Origin: Hamadaea flava | Lineage (GTDB): Bacteria > Actinomycetota > Actinomycetes > Mycobacteriales > Micromonosporaceae | Direction: 5' to 3' | NCBI RefSeq assembly: GCF_024172085.1 | Contig: NZ_JAMZDZ010000001.1 | Coordinates: 3,348,001-3,412,000 of the forward strand | Length of the DNA: 64,000 nucleotides | In this document: positions 42,722 through 50,556 of the stretch, one piece after another | How positions within the stretch are numbered: position 1 is the first letter of the stretch | How the letters are laid out: every line of letters starts with the position of its first letter | The notes under the pieces: generated by a model | Databases searched by the model: none | Seen by the model: only the letters and a program-made list of their open reading frames with translations | What the model was told of the DNA's origin: nothing | Position numbers and translations under genes: made by a program

Positions 42722-42729
42722 TCTTCGAG

Positions 42730-43788
42730 ATGACCATCACCAACGACCTGCACGTCGCCGCGTTCGAGCCGCTGGAGCCGCCGTCGGCGCTGCTCGCCGA
42801 GTTCCCGCTGGGGGGCGTACGCGCGAACGTCGTCGAACGCACTAGACAAGCCGTCCGCGACGTCCTGACCGGCGAGGACGATCGGCTCGTGGTCGTCGTC
42901 GGCCCGTGTTCCGTGCACGACACCAAGGCCGCGCTGGACTACGCCCGCCGGTTGGCCGCCGCCGCCGAGAAGCACGCGCGCGACCTGGTCATCGTGATGC
43001 GGGTCTACTTCGAGAAGCCGCGGACGACGCTCGGCTGGAAGGGCCTCATCAACGACCCCGGCCTGGACGGCACCTACGACGTACGCCGTGGTCTGCGGAT
43101 GGCCCGGGAGCTGCTGCTGGACATCCTCGATCTCGGGGTGCCCGTCGGCTGCGAGTTCCTCGACCCGATCAGTCCGCAGTACATCGCCGACGCGGTCACC
43201 TGGGGCGCCATCGGCGCGCGTACGACCGAGAGCCAGGTTCATCGGCAGCTCGCCTCGGGCCTGTCGATGCCGGTCGGTTTCAAGAACGCCACCGACGGCA
43301 GCGTCTCGGTCTCGATCGACGCCTGCCATGTCGGGCGGAGCAGCCACGTGTTCTTCGGTGTGGACGCCGACGGCCGGGCCAGCGTGGTGACCACGACCGG
43401 CAACGAGGACTGCCACGTCATCCTGCGCGGGGGCAAGGGCGGCCCGAACCACCTGCCGGGCCCGGTGGCGGCGACGCTGATCGCGCTGGAGAAGGCGGGC
43501 CTGAAGCACCGTCTGGTGATCGACGCCAGCCACGGCAACAGCGGCAAGGACCACGTACGCCAGTCGGGCGTGGCAGCCGAGATCGCCGACCAGATCGCCG
43601 CCGGGCAGAACGGCATCGGCGGCGTGATGCTGGAGAGCTTCCTGGTCGGCGGCCGTCAGGATCTGGAGTCCGGGCGGCCGCTGACCTACGGCCAGAGCGT
43701 CACCGACGCCTGCATGAGCTGGGCCGCGACCGAGGAGGCGCTGGCCTCGCTGGCCCGCGCCGTGGTGGCGCGACGGGCAGCCGCCTGA
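42730..43788 (+). CDS. aroG: 3-deoxy-7-phosphoheptulonate synthase, class I (AroG-like)
   Basis: A 352-residue class I-alpha DAHP synthase, the first step of the shikimate pathway (phosphoenolpyruvate plus erythrose 4-phosphate). It has VGPCSVHD for PEP binding, MRVYFEKPRTTLGWKGLI, the GARTTESQVHR loop, the metal Cys in GPCS and DASHGNSGKDH. The N-terminal strand that forms the feedback site in E. coli AroG is present. Many actinobacteria rely on class II enzymes, so this may be a second isoenzyme. It sits behind a Tyr-Trp-Phe leader peptide. GGGAG precedes the ATG by 8 bases. Confidence 0.93.
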   Translation: MTITNDLHVAAFEPLEPPSALLAEFPLGGVRANVVERTRQAVRDVLTGEDDRLVVVVGPCSVHDTKAALDYARRLAAAAEKHARDLVIVMRVYFEKPRTTLGWKGLINDPGLDGTYDVRRGLRMARELLLDILDLGVPVGCEFLDPISPQYIADAVTWGAIGARTTESQVHRQLASGLSMPVGFKNATDGSVSVSIDACHVGRSSHVFFGVDADGRASVVTTTGNEDCHVILRGGKGGPNHLPGPVAATLIALEKAGLKHRLVIDASHGNSGKDHVRQSGVAAEIADQIAAGQNGIGGVMLESFLVGGRQDLESGRPLTYGQSVTDACMSWAATEEALASLARAVVARRAAA

Positions 43789-43798
43789 TCGTCAGGCG
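43782..43798. terminator. Palindrome holding two convergent stop codons
   Basis: CGCCTGA-TCG-TCAGGCG. The TGA of aroG (43786-43788) and the TGA of the minus-strand gene (43794-43792) are the symmetric halves of one 7-bp stem. Confidence 0.65.
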
Positions 43799-43980
43799 TT
43801 GCCGTGGTAGTAGGGGGATCCGGGATCGGTGTACGGGACCGGGTCCTCCTGCGGCGCGGAGGTCTCCACGGACTCCACCATTCGGCTCGGCGGGACGCGG
43901 TCGGGCAGCTGCCCGTAGCGGATGAACCGGAACAGCTCGGCCTCGTCGTCCGTCATGGGGGTGATCGACTCGGGCTCCAT
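43792..43980 (-). CDS. Small acidic hypothetical protein
   Basis: A 62-residue protein (MEPESITPMTDDEAELFRFI...), rich in Asp/Glu and Pro, with no membrane segment or known motif. The ATG at 43980 is preferred over the longer frame to 44055, which is Arg/Asp-rich and unlike a protein. It is convergent with aroG, three bases apart. It could be a small regulator or adaptor; no function is recognised. Confidence 0.6.
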   Translation of the reverse strand: MEPESITPMTDDEAELFRFIRYGQLPDRVPPSRMVESVETSAPQEDPVPYTDPGSPYYHGNA

Positions 43981-44182
43981 GTGTCCATCGTCACCCTTGC
44001 GGGCTACGAGAGCCATCCGGCACACGGTCTGATCTCGATCAAAGCCTGCTGACACCGATATCGGCGGGAGTCGACCGGACCGGCCGCCGGTCGGCCGCCG
44101 CGGCCGGGGTCGGGCGTATCCGACATGTTATGCACCGTCGGCCGGTCGGAGGATGTCCGGAGGGTGACAGGCTCCGCACACT

Positions 44183-45685
44183 GTGCCCGTGACTGGGGGG
44201 CTCTCAAGAACCATGACCGCGCTGGTGGCCGCACTGTGCCTGATCTCCGCGGCGGCCTGCAACAAGCCGGAAGACGTACGCGTACTGCCGGGGACGAGCG
44301 CGTCACCCGAGGCGAGCGGGTCACCGTCGCCCGCGGCGTACGCCGGATTCTCCGATCCCGCCGGGGTGGGCAAGCCCTACGGCACCAAGGTCAACGGGCT
44401 GCTGACCTTCCGCGGCAACCCGACCCGGTCGTACTTCGGCACCGGGCCGGCACTGCGTACCAAGCCGTCGCAGTTGTGGCGCTTCCCCAAGTCGGGCAGC
44501 CTCTGCCATCCGTCGACGGACGAGAAGGGCACCCGGATCTGGTGCGGTTCCGGGTGGACCGGCCAGCCCGCGGTCTTCGAACGTGACGGCCGGACCTGGG
44601 TCGTCTTCGGGGCGTACGACGCGAAGGTCCACTTCCTCGACGCGGACACCGGTGAGCGGATCATCCCGGACTTCCCCACCGGCGACATCATCAAGGGTTC
44701 GGTGACCATCGACCCGGACGGGTATCCGCTGGTCTACTCCGGTTCGCGCGACAACTACTACCACATCATCGCGATCGACCGCGGCAAGCCGGTCGAGCTG
44801 TGGAAGCTCTCGGCGCACGCGGTGTCGCCGACCAAGTGGAACGACGACTGGGACGGCGCCGGCCTGATCATCGACGACTACCTCTTCGAGGGTGGCGAGA
44901 ACAGCCAGTTCCACATCGTGAAGCTCAACCGGGGATACGACAAGAACGGCAAGGTGACGGTCAAGCCGAAGCTGGTGTTCAACGCCCCCGGCTGGGACTC
45001 CGAGCTGCTCAAGGCGATCGGCGACGGCATGGTGTCGATCGAGAACTCCGTCGCGATCTACCAGGACACGGTGTACTTCGCCAACTCCGGCGGCCTCGTC
45101 CAGGGCTGGGACATCAGTGGCCTGAAGACCGGCAAGAAGCCGACCCGGGTCTTCCGGTTCTGGACCGGCGACGACACCGACGCGTCGATCACCGTGGACG
45201 CGGACGGCTTCCTCTACGTCGGCTCGGAGTTCGAGCGGAACAACGCCCGCGCCCGGCAGGTCGGCCAGATGATGAAGCTCGACCCGCGGAAGAAGGACAA
45301 TCCGCTGGTCTGGAGCCAGAAGGACCAGCGCCCGCCGAAGTCCGGCATCTGGGGTTCGCCCGCGCTCTACAAAGACATCGTCATCTTCGACACCCATCCC
45401 GGCGACGTGCTCGGCATCGACCGGGCCACCGGCGCGGTCCGCTGGAAGTTCCGCGTACCGGGCGGGGAGACGTGGCAGTCGCCGGTGGTCGTCGACGACG
45501 TGCTCTACCTCGGGGACTGCACCGGCGTGATGCGTGCGTACGACGTGGCGGACACGCACGCCCAGCCGAAGCCGCTCTGGTCGATGAAGATCGGCGGCTG
45601 CATCGAGTCCACCCCCGCCGCCTGGAACGGCCGCATCTACTTCGGCACCCGAGCCGGCGGCATCGTCGCCCTCGGCACGAAGTAG
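44183..45685 (+). CDS. PQQ-like beta-propeller lipoprotein
   Basis: A 500-residue secreted protein. The signal peptide ends in the lipobox ISAAAC (Cys26), then a Ser/Pro linker and a beta-propeller of PQQ-repeat type (WVVFGAYDAKVHFLDADTG, VLGIDRATGAVRWKFRVPG, IYFGTRAGGIVALGTK). There are several paired Cys (SLCHPS, RIWCGSG, GDCTG, GGCIES). No PQQ-enzyme catalytic residues are evident, so a binding or assembly role is more likely than dehydrogenase activity. GTG 44183 is used; ATG 44213 would shorten the signal n-region. Confidence 0.8.
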   Translation: MPVTGGLSRTMTALVAALCLISAAACNKPEDVRVLPGTSASPEASGSPSPAAYAGFSDPAGVGKPYGTKVNGLLTFRGNPTRSYFGTGPALRTKPSQLWRFPKSGSLCHPSTDEKGTRIWCGSGWTGQPAVFERDGRTWVVFGAYDAKVHFLDADTGERIIPDFPTGDIIKGSVTIDPDGYPLVYSGSRDNYYHIIAIDRGKPVELWKLSAHAVSPTKWNDDWDGAGLIIDDYLFEGGENSQFHIVKLNRGYDKNGKVTVKPKLVFNAPGWDSELLKAIGDGMVSIENSVAIYQDTVYFANSGGLVQGWDISGLKTGKKPTRVFRFWTGDDTDASITVDADGFLYVGSEFERNNARARQVGQMMKLDPRKKDNPLVWSQKDQRPPKSGIWGSPALYKDIVIFDTHPGDVLGIDRATGAVRWKFRVPGGETWQSPVVVDDVLYLGDCTGVMRAYDVADTHAQPKPLWSMKIGGCIESTPAAWNGRIYFGTRAGGIVALGTK

Positions 45686-45766
45686 TCGATCACCTACTTA
45701 CGGAGTCGATCAGTCCGTTCGGGACACGACACGCCGGTCGATCACGACCGTTAGTTCATGATCGTG
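45686..45766 (-). repeat. Family B 80-bp GATC-box element, copy c
   Basis: GATC at 45688, 45708, 45740 and 45760, all four intact with 20-32-20 spacing. It begins at the stop of the PQQ-propeller gene. Its right flank, read on the minus strand, shows the C-rich/TTT module even though no gene ends on that side. The rest of the 204-base gap to 45890 holds no other feature I recognise. Confidence 0.88.
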
Positions 45767-45889
45767 CGGAAAGGGCGGGGGGAAGATGGCGGGGAGAGAA
45801 CTGGCTCGATTTACGAGGAAACGTCGGTTTTGACGGGGTAGAAAGACCTCGGCGGCCCATTCCGGGACGCGGAGGGAGCAACAGCTTTC

Positions 45890-46435
45890 ATGGCCAACGA
45901 CCTGCAGATCGAAAAGCTCGACCGGGCTTTCGACCACATCGACGCCAACCACTCCGGCGAGATCGAGCGCGACGACCTGCTCGGCCTCGGTTCCCGGGTG
46001 CTGCTCGGCTTCGGCGAGTCGCCGACGTCGACCAAGGGCAAGCAACTCATCGACCGGTTCGACGAGCTGTGGTCGGAGATCGTCGAGCACGCCGACACCG
46101 ACGAGTCGGGGTCGATCTCCCCGGCCGAGTTCCGCACCGCGATGATCACGGCGTACATCGACGGGCAGAAGTTCGACAAGACGTTCCGCCCGGCCGCGGT
46201 GGCGATCGCCGCGCTCTGCGACCAGAACTCCGACGGCGCGATCACGCTGGAGGAGTTCCAGGTTCTCCAGACCGCCTTCGGCACCGGCGACGGTGACGCG
46301 ATCGCGTCCTTCGAGCGGCTCGACTCCGACGCCAACGGCAGCCTGTCCATCGACGAACTGGTGCAGGCGGCGTACGAGTACTACACCGGCGGCGATCCCA
46401 AGCTGCCGGGCAACCACCTGTTCGGTCCGCTGTGA
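45890..46435 (+). CDS. Four-EF-hand calcium-binding protein (calerythrin type)
   Basis: A 181-residue protein with four EF loops: 18-29 (DANHSGEIERDD), 69-80 (DTDESGSISPAE), 111-122 (DQNSDGAITLEE) and 145-156 (DSDANGSLSIDE). The first loop ends in Asp rather than Glu and is the least canonical. Length and layout match calerythrin and sarcoplasmic calcium-binding proteins. Its TGA overlaps the GTG of the terpene synthase (GTGA), so the two are made together. It is cytoplasmic and may buffer or sense Ca2+ for the cyclase. Confidence 0.93.
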   Translation: MANDLQIEKLDRAFDHIDANHSGEIERDDLLGLGSRVLLGFGESPTSTKGKQLIDRFDELWSEIVEHADTDESGSISPAEFRTAMITAYIDGQKFDKTFRPAAVAIAALCDQNSDGAITLEEFQVLQTAFGTGDGDAIASFERLDSDANGSLSIDELVQAAYEYYTGGDPKLPGNHLFGPL

Positions 46436-47442
46436 CCGCCGGTGTGACTACCGTCCCGGCCGCGCCCGCGCGCGCGGCCGGGATGCCGAGCGCGGCCGAT
46501 CTACTGCCGCTCGTCGAGCGCGTGCCGGCCTTGGCCGCGCCGTGCCGGCACCATCGCGAGGAGGCCGCGATCGAGCTGGCCGTCGAGGAATGGGCGCTGC
46601 GCAGCTTTCCGGAGCTGTACCCGGCTCGGCTCCAGGCGGCCCGCTTCGGGGAGATGGCCTCCCGCGCCTTCCCCGAGACCAAGGCGCCCGAGGTGATCCT
46701 CTTCGGACAGTGGCTGGTCTGGCTGTTCGTCTTCGACGACCTGCGCGACGACGGCCCGCTCGGCTGGGACGAGGCCGCCGTCGACCGGCTCTACGACGCC
46801 GTCCTCAGCTCGTGCGACACCGTGCCGCCGCTCGACGCCCATCCGGTCGTCCGCGCCTTCCGGGACCTGTGGTCACGCACCGCGCCCCGGGCCGGCGCGA
46901 GCTGGCGGGCCATGTTCCGGGTCCATCTCGCCGAGCATCGCGCGGCGTGCCGCTACGAGGCGCGCTTCCGGTCCACGCGGCGGCTACCCTCACCCAACGA
47001 GTACGCGCACCTGCGCCGCCAGGCCAACGGGTCGTTCCTCTTCGACCTCCCGGAACCCGTGCTGGGTTCGGAGCTGCCGGGCGAACTGCGTACGTCGGGC
47101 CCGTGGCGCGACCTCTTGTCGGCGTGCAACGACGTCACGGCGTGGTGCAACGACGTCGCCTCGGCGGCCAAGGAGAGCGCTCGCGGCGACGTGCACAACT
47201 ACGTGCTCGTCCTGGCGCACGACCAGGGCGTCTCGTTGGCGGCGGCCGCCGCCGAGGTGCTGGACCGGATCGCCGCCCGGATCGACGACCTGACCGCCGC
47301 CGCCCGTGCGCTGCCCGCCGAGTTCGCCCGGCTCGACCTGAGCAAGGCCGCCGCGCGGGACGCCAGCAAGGTCGCGATGGTGCTGCTGGGCGCGCCGCGC
47401 GGCCACCTGGAATGGCTGCTCGAATCCAGCCGGTACGCCTGA
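46432..47442 (+). CDS. Class I terpene synthase
   Basis: A 336-residue bacterial terpene cyclase. The aspartate-rich motif is FDDLRDD (101-107), the NSE/DTE metal triad N240-D-x2-S244-x2-K247-E248 in CNDVASAAKE, and the C-terminal RY pair is at 334-335. All Mg2+ ligands for ionising a prenyl diphosphate are present. The product cannot be predicted. No P450 or methyltransferase is adjacent; the only partner is the translationally coupled EF-hand protein. Confidence 0.9.
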   Translation: MTAGVTTVPAAPARAAGMPSAADLLPLVERVPALAAPCRHHREEAAIELAVEEWALRSFPELYPARLQAARFGEMASRAFPETKAPEVILFGQWLVWLFVFDDLRDDGPLGWDEAAVDRLYDAVLSSCDTVPPLDAHPVVRAFRDLWSRTAPRAGASWRAMFRVHLAEHRAACRYEARFRSTRRLPSPNEYAHLRRQANGSFLFDLPEPVLGSELPGELRTSGPWRDLLSACNDVTAWCNDVASAAKESARGDVHNYVLVLAHDQGVSLAAAAAEVLDRIAARIDDLTAAARALPAEFARLDLSKAAARDASKVAMVLLGAPRGHLEWLLESSRYA

Positions 47443-47457
47443 GCCGGCCAGCTCGGC

Positions 47458-48573
47458 TCAGCGGACCGAGCGGGCGATCCGCTGCGCCTCCTCCTTCGAG
47501 GTGACGCCTTCGAGCCGGTAGGTGACCGATCCGGCCTGCCACACCAGACACGGGCCGGACAGCCGGGCGGTCTCCTCGCGCCGGGTGCCCCAGCGGTCCA
47601 CGTAGACCAGTGGATGCGGCTTGGCCAGCCAGATCATGTCGCCGCCGACCCATTCGACGCCGTCGGCCATCTTCGTGAAGGCCAAGTCGAGTTCGCCGTC
47701 CACTTCGTCGAGGCGTACGCCGGGATATAGGAGCGTCACGACGCGGGGATGCCCGTCGGGGCCGGGATCGGCCAGTTCCACTCGCTGCGGATCGCCGAGC
47801 ACCGCCGGGACGCCGATCGGGAACGCCGCCCGGGCCCGCGCCTGCGCCAGATCCCCGCTGGTCAGCGTCGGCAGCGGGCTCGGCGTCGGGGCGATGGACG
47901 GCGCCGGTTCGCCTTGGCGTATTTCGACGCCGCCGAGCCGCAGGATCGTGGTCACCACGTCGGCGACGGCGGTCCGGACGGGCGGGACGAAGACGACCGT
48001 CAACACGGTGGCGATCACGAGCACCGCGACGATCAACTGCGTACGCAGTTTGGCGAGGGCACGACTGGCCCGGGACTTCACCGTGCCCTTGGGCCGGTCG
48101 AGCAGCTCGGCCGTCTCCGCCTCGGACATGTCGAGCAGATACCGGTACACCAGCACATCCCGGTCGGCCGGGCTGAGCTGCTGGAGCGCCGCGACCAGCT
48201 CCTCCCGCCGCTCGGTCGACAGCGCGCCGTCGACGGCGTGATCGAGTTCCGGCGGCGGGCCTTCGGCGACCGCCGCCCGTTCGAGCAGGCCGGCCCGGCG
48301 CTGGCGGGTGCGGTGCAGATTCCGGGTCTCGTTCGCGACGATCGTCAGCAGCCACGACCGGAACGACGAGTCGCCGCGGAACGTCTCCAGCCGCCGGTAC
48401 GCCTTGACGTAGGCCTCCTGCACGACGTCCTCGGCGTCGTCGCCCGCGCCCAACAAGGTGGCCGTCCGGCGCGCGAGCGCGCTCGTCCGGGCGACCAGCT
48501 CCGCGTACGCGTGCTGATCGCCGGCCGCGGCCCGCTCGACGAGCGCGGCCTCGGTGACGGCTTCGGATTCCAT
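47458..48573 (-). CDS. ECF sigma factor fused to a membrane helix and DUF4367-like ectodomain
   Basis: A 371-residue protein: sigma region 2 (14-85), region 4 (120-177, SEAETAELLDRPKGTVKSR), a transmembrane helix (180-198), a Pro-rich linker and an extracytoplasmic domain ending VWQAGSVTYRLEGVTSKEEAQRIA, which resembles the DUF4367 domain usual in anti-sigma factors. The ATG at 48573 has GGAG 5 bases upstream. The sigma domain and its sensor are thus one chain. A propeller lipoprotein is divergent, behind an ECF-type promoter. Confidence 0.85.
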   Translation of the reverse strand: MESEAVTEAALVERAAAGDQHAYAELVARTSALARRTATLLGAGDDAEDVVQEAYVKAYRRLETFRGDSSFRSWLLTIVANETRNLHRTRQRRAGLLERAAVAEGPPPELDHAVDGALSTERREELVAALQQLSPADRDVLVYRYLLDMSEAETAELLDRPKGTVKSRASRALAKLRTQLIVAVLVIATVLTVVFVPPVRTAVADVVTTILRLGGVEIRQGEPAPSIAPTPSPLPTLTSGDLAQARARAAFPIGVPAVLGDPQRVELADPGPDGHPRVVTLLYPGVRLDEVDGELDLAFTKMADGVEWVGGDMIWLAKPHPLVYVDRWGTRREETARLSGPCLVWQAGSVTYRLEGVTSKEEAQRIARSVR

Positions 48574-48616
48574 GCTCTCCAGGATGACGCCTCTCGACAC
48601 ATCACATGACACCGTG

Positions 48617-48642
48617 GGAACCCGGATGGTTCCATCGGTGTC
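48617..48642 (+). promoter_or_regulatory. Candidate ECF promoter of the propeller lipoprotein
   Basis: GGAAC (48617-48621), 16 bases, GTGTC (48638-48642), 8 bases before the ATG at 48651. GGAAC is the common -35 core of ECF sigma factors. GGAACC-CGGAT-GGTTCC also forms a dyad. Confidence 0.55.
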
Positions 48643-48650
48643 GGCAGGGC

Positions 48651-49859
48651 ATGACGACACGACGGAACCTGCTCATGCTCGCCGGGGCGGCGGTGGCGGC
48701 GTCGGCCACGGCCGCCTGCCAGGCTGCTGACGACGCCGAACCAGCTGCGGTACGCGTACCAGATGTGCTTGTGGTGAAGACCCGCGACGGACTGGCAGTG
48801 GCCCGCGACGGCGGACTGACCCCGGGCCGGACCGGGGCCCTGTCGGCGACCGGGTCGACGCTGTGCCTGGCCACGGCGGCCGACAAGACGACGCAGCTGG
48901 ACTTCACGACCACTTTGGCCGGTACGCGGCTGGGCGGCTACCCGATCGACGGCCGCTGGACGCCGCGCGTGGTGCACGCGGACGGGTCGCTGGTCGCGCT
49001 GGCCGCGCCCGAGGGTGATCCGCTGAAGCCGCAGGCGCGCGCGAAGACGACGATCGTGATCGCGGACTCGAAGCAGATCCGCCAGCGGATCACCGTGCCG
49101 GGGGTGATCGAGCCGGACGCCTTCACCGCCGACCGGCAGGGGCTGTTCGTCCTGGAGTGGCTGCCCGCCACCGCGCCGGACCACTACCGAGTACGCCGTC
49201 TCGACCTGGCCACGCGGAAGCTCGAGCCGCTGTGGACCAGGGACAAGGTGCCGGTGCCGGCGGGCGCGGAAGAGGAGATGCGCGGCGAGGGCCGGACCGC
49301 CGTCGCGTCGCCGACCGGACGCGTCCTCTACACCCTCTACACCCACCAACCCGGACACCAGCACACGCGCGACCTGTTGTCCGGGCGGCCCGGCAACGTG
49401 CACGCGTTCGTCCACACCCTGGAGACCGAACAGAACTGGGCGTACTGCGTCGACCTGCCCGATCCGTTCGGGCACTCGGCGAGCACCGCGTACTCGATCG
49501 CGTTGAGCGCCGACGGCTCGCTGCTGTTCGTCGTCGACCTCGCCGCCGGCGCGCTCGCCCGGATCTCCACCGAGACCTTGAAAGTGCTCGACGTCGTCAA
49601 AGTCGGCTCCGACACCGGATCGGCGTACGCCGCCGCCTCCGACAAGCTCCTCTACCTGGGCGGCGACCACGGAGTCCAGGTGCTCGACCAAGCCGGCCAG
49701 CCCGTCGAGAAGTGGACCACACCAGCCGTACGCGGCCTGGCCGTATCCCGCGACCACCAGCGCGTGTACCTCGCCCGCGACGGCGCCGTGACCTGGCGAG
49801 GCTCCACTTCGGGAGAAGCCGCCCTCCCCGGGCTCACCGGGCTGATCCGTGTGGCGTGA
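48651..49859 (+). CDS. Beta-propeller lipoprotein, probable target of the divergent sigma factor
   Basis: A 402-residue protein. The Tat-like N-terminus MTTRRNLLMLAGAAVAASAT ends in a lipobox TAAC, then a YVTN/WD-like propeller (SLLFVVDLAAGALARISTET, KLLYLGGDHGVQVLDQAGQP, QRVYLARDGAVTWRG). It has no enzymatic motif. The ATG lies directly after the ECF-type promoter, so the message may be leaderless. It may be a ligand or surface partner for the tethered sigma factor. Confidence 0.78.
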   Translation: MTTRRNLLMLAGAAVAASATAACQAADDAEPAAVRVPDVLVVKTRDGLAVARDGGLTPGRTGALSATGSTLCLATAADKTTQLDFTTTLAGTRLGGYPIDGRWTPRVVHADGSLVALAAPEGDPLKPQARAKTTIVIADSKQIRQRITVPGVIEPDAFTADRQGLFVLEWLPATAPDHYRVRRLDLATRKLEPLWTRDKVPVPAGAEEEMRGEGRTAVASPTGRVLYTLYTHQPGHQHTRDLLSGRPGNVHAFVHTLETEQNWAYCVDLPDPFGHSASTAYSIALSADGSLLFVVDLAAGALARISTETLKVLDVVKVGSDTGSAYAAASDKLLYLGGDHGVQVLDQAGQPVEKWTTPAVRGLAVSRDHQRVYLARDGAVTWRGSTSGEAALPGLTGLIRVA

Positions 49860-49904
49860 CGGTTCCCGCTTACTTCCCCGGCGACCCGCAGTAGGGTCGT
49901 GACT

Positions 49905-50333
49905 ATGCCTATCCGCTCATCATCGGCCCGCTGGCAGGGCACGCTCACCGAAGGTTCCGGCACGATCCGCACCGGCAAGGGCGGCTTCGAGGGGAACTAC
50001 TCGTTCAAGTCGCGCTTCGAGGAGGGCGAGGGGACCAACCCCGAAGAACTCATCGCCGCCGCGCACGCCGGCTGCTTCTCGATGGCGTTCAGCAAGGCGC
50101 TGTCGGACGCGGGCTTCCCGCCCAGCTCCGTCGAGACCACAGCCAACGTGCACCTCGACAAGACCGACGCGGGGATGACCGTGACCCGGATCGACCTCGA
50201 CACCGTCGGAGTCGTCCCCGGCATCGACGACGCCCAGTTCCAGTCGCTGGCCATCGGCGCCAAGGAGAACTGCCCGATCTCGCGGCTGCTGTCGCCGGGC
50301 GCGGCGATCTCCCTCAACGCCAAGCTCAGCTAG
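49905..50333 (+). CDS. osmC: OsmC-family peroxidase
   Basis: A 142-residue OsmC/Ohr fold protein with the two redox cysteines C57 (HAGCFSMAF) and C123 (ENCPISRLL), and the Arg/Glu that activate the peroxidatic Cys. It reduces organic hydroperoxides using a small dithiol donor. The ATG at 49905 lies 7 bases after TAGGGT (49892-49897), a leaderless promoter. A terminator follows 13 bases past the stop. Confidence 0.93.
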   Translation: MPIRSSSARWQGTLTEGSGTIRTGKGGFEGNYSFKSRFEEGEGTNPEELIAAAHAGCFSMAFSKALSDAGFPPSSVETTANVHLDKTDAGMTVTRIDLDTVGVVPGIDDAQFQSLAIGAKENCPISRLLSPGAAISLNAKLS

Positions 50334-50346
50334 CTCTTTCTCGCTC

Positions 50347-50371
50347 GGGGGCGGCCCTTTCGGCCGCCCCC
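50347..50371 (+). terminator. Terminator of osmC
   Basis: GGGGGCGGCC-CTTTC-GGCCGCCCCC, a perfect 10-bp GC stem with a 5-base loop. Confidence 0.75.
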
Positions 50372-50440
50372 TCGCTTCTCGCTCGCTCGCCCCCTCGCTT
50401 CTCGCTCGCTACGCGCTCGCTCGCCCCGCTCGCCCCCGCG
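50372..50440. repeat. CGCTCGCT low-complexity tract
   Basis: Repeated TCGCTTCTCGCTCGCTCGCC words, including an imperfect direct duplication. Short CGCTCGCT or similar runs also follow the stop codons near 25610 and 51230. It has no coding appearance. Confidence 0.7.
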
Positions 50441-50450
50441 GGCTTTCCGC

Positions 50451-50529
50451 GTGATCATGAACTTATGGTCGTTGTCGGCCGGTGTGTCGTGTCCGTAGCA
50501 CCCTGATCAACTCCCTAAGCGCATGATCC
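50451..50529 (+). repeat. Family B 80-bp GATC-box element, copy d
   Basis: Boxes at 50453, 50473 (degenerate, TGTC), 50505 and 50525 keep the 20-32-20 spacing. Same orientation as the copy at 32225. It lies between the osmC terminator and the TetR promoter, with a C-rich/TTT tract on its left. Confidence 0.82.
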
Positions 50530-50535
50530 ATCCGC

Positions 50536-50548
50536 CTTACCTTGTAAG
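50536..50548. promoter_or_regulatory. TetR operator over its own promoter
   Basis: CTTAC-CTT-GTAAG, overlapping the -10 hexamer TAAGAT (50545-50550), which lies 6 bases from the GTG start at 50557. The same 13-bp palindrome occurs three more times after the gene. Confidence 0.8.
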
Positions 50549-50556
50549 ATGGCCGC

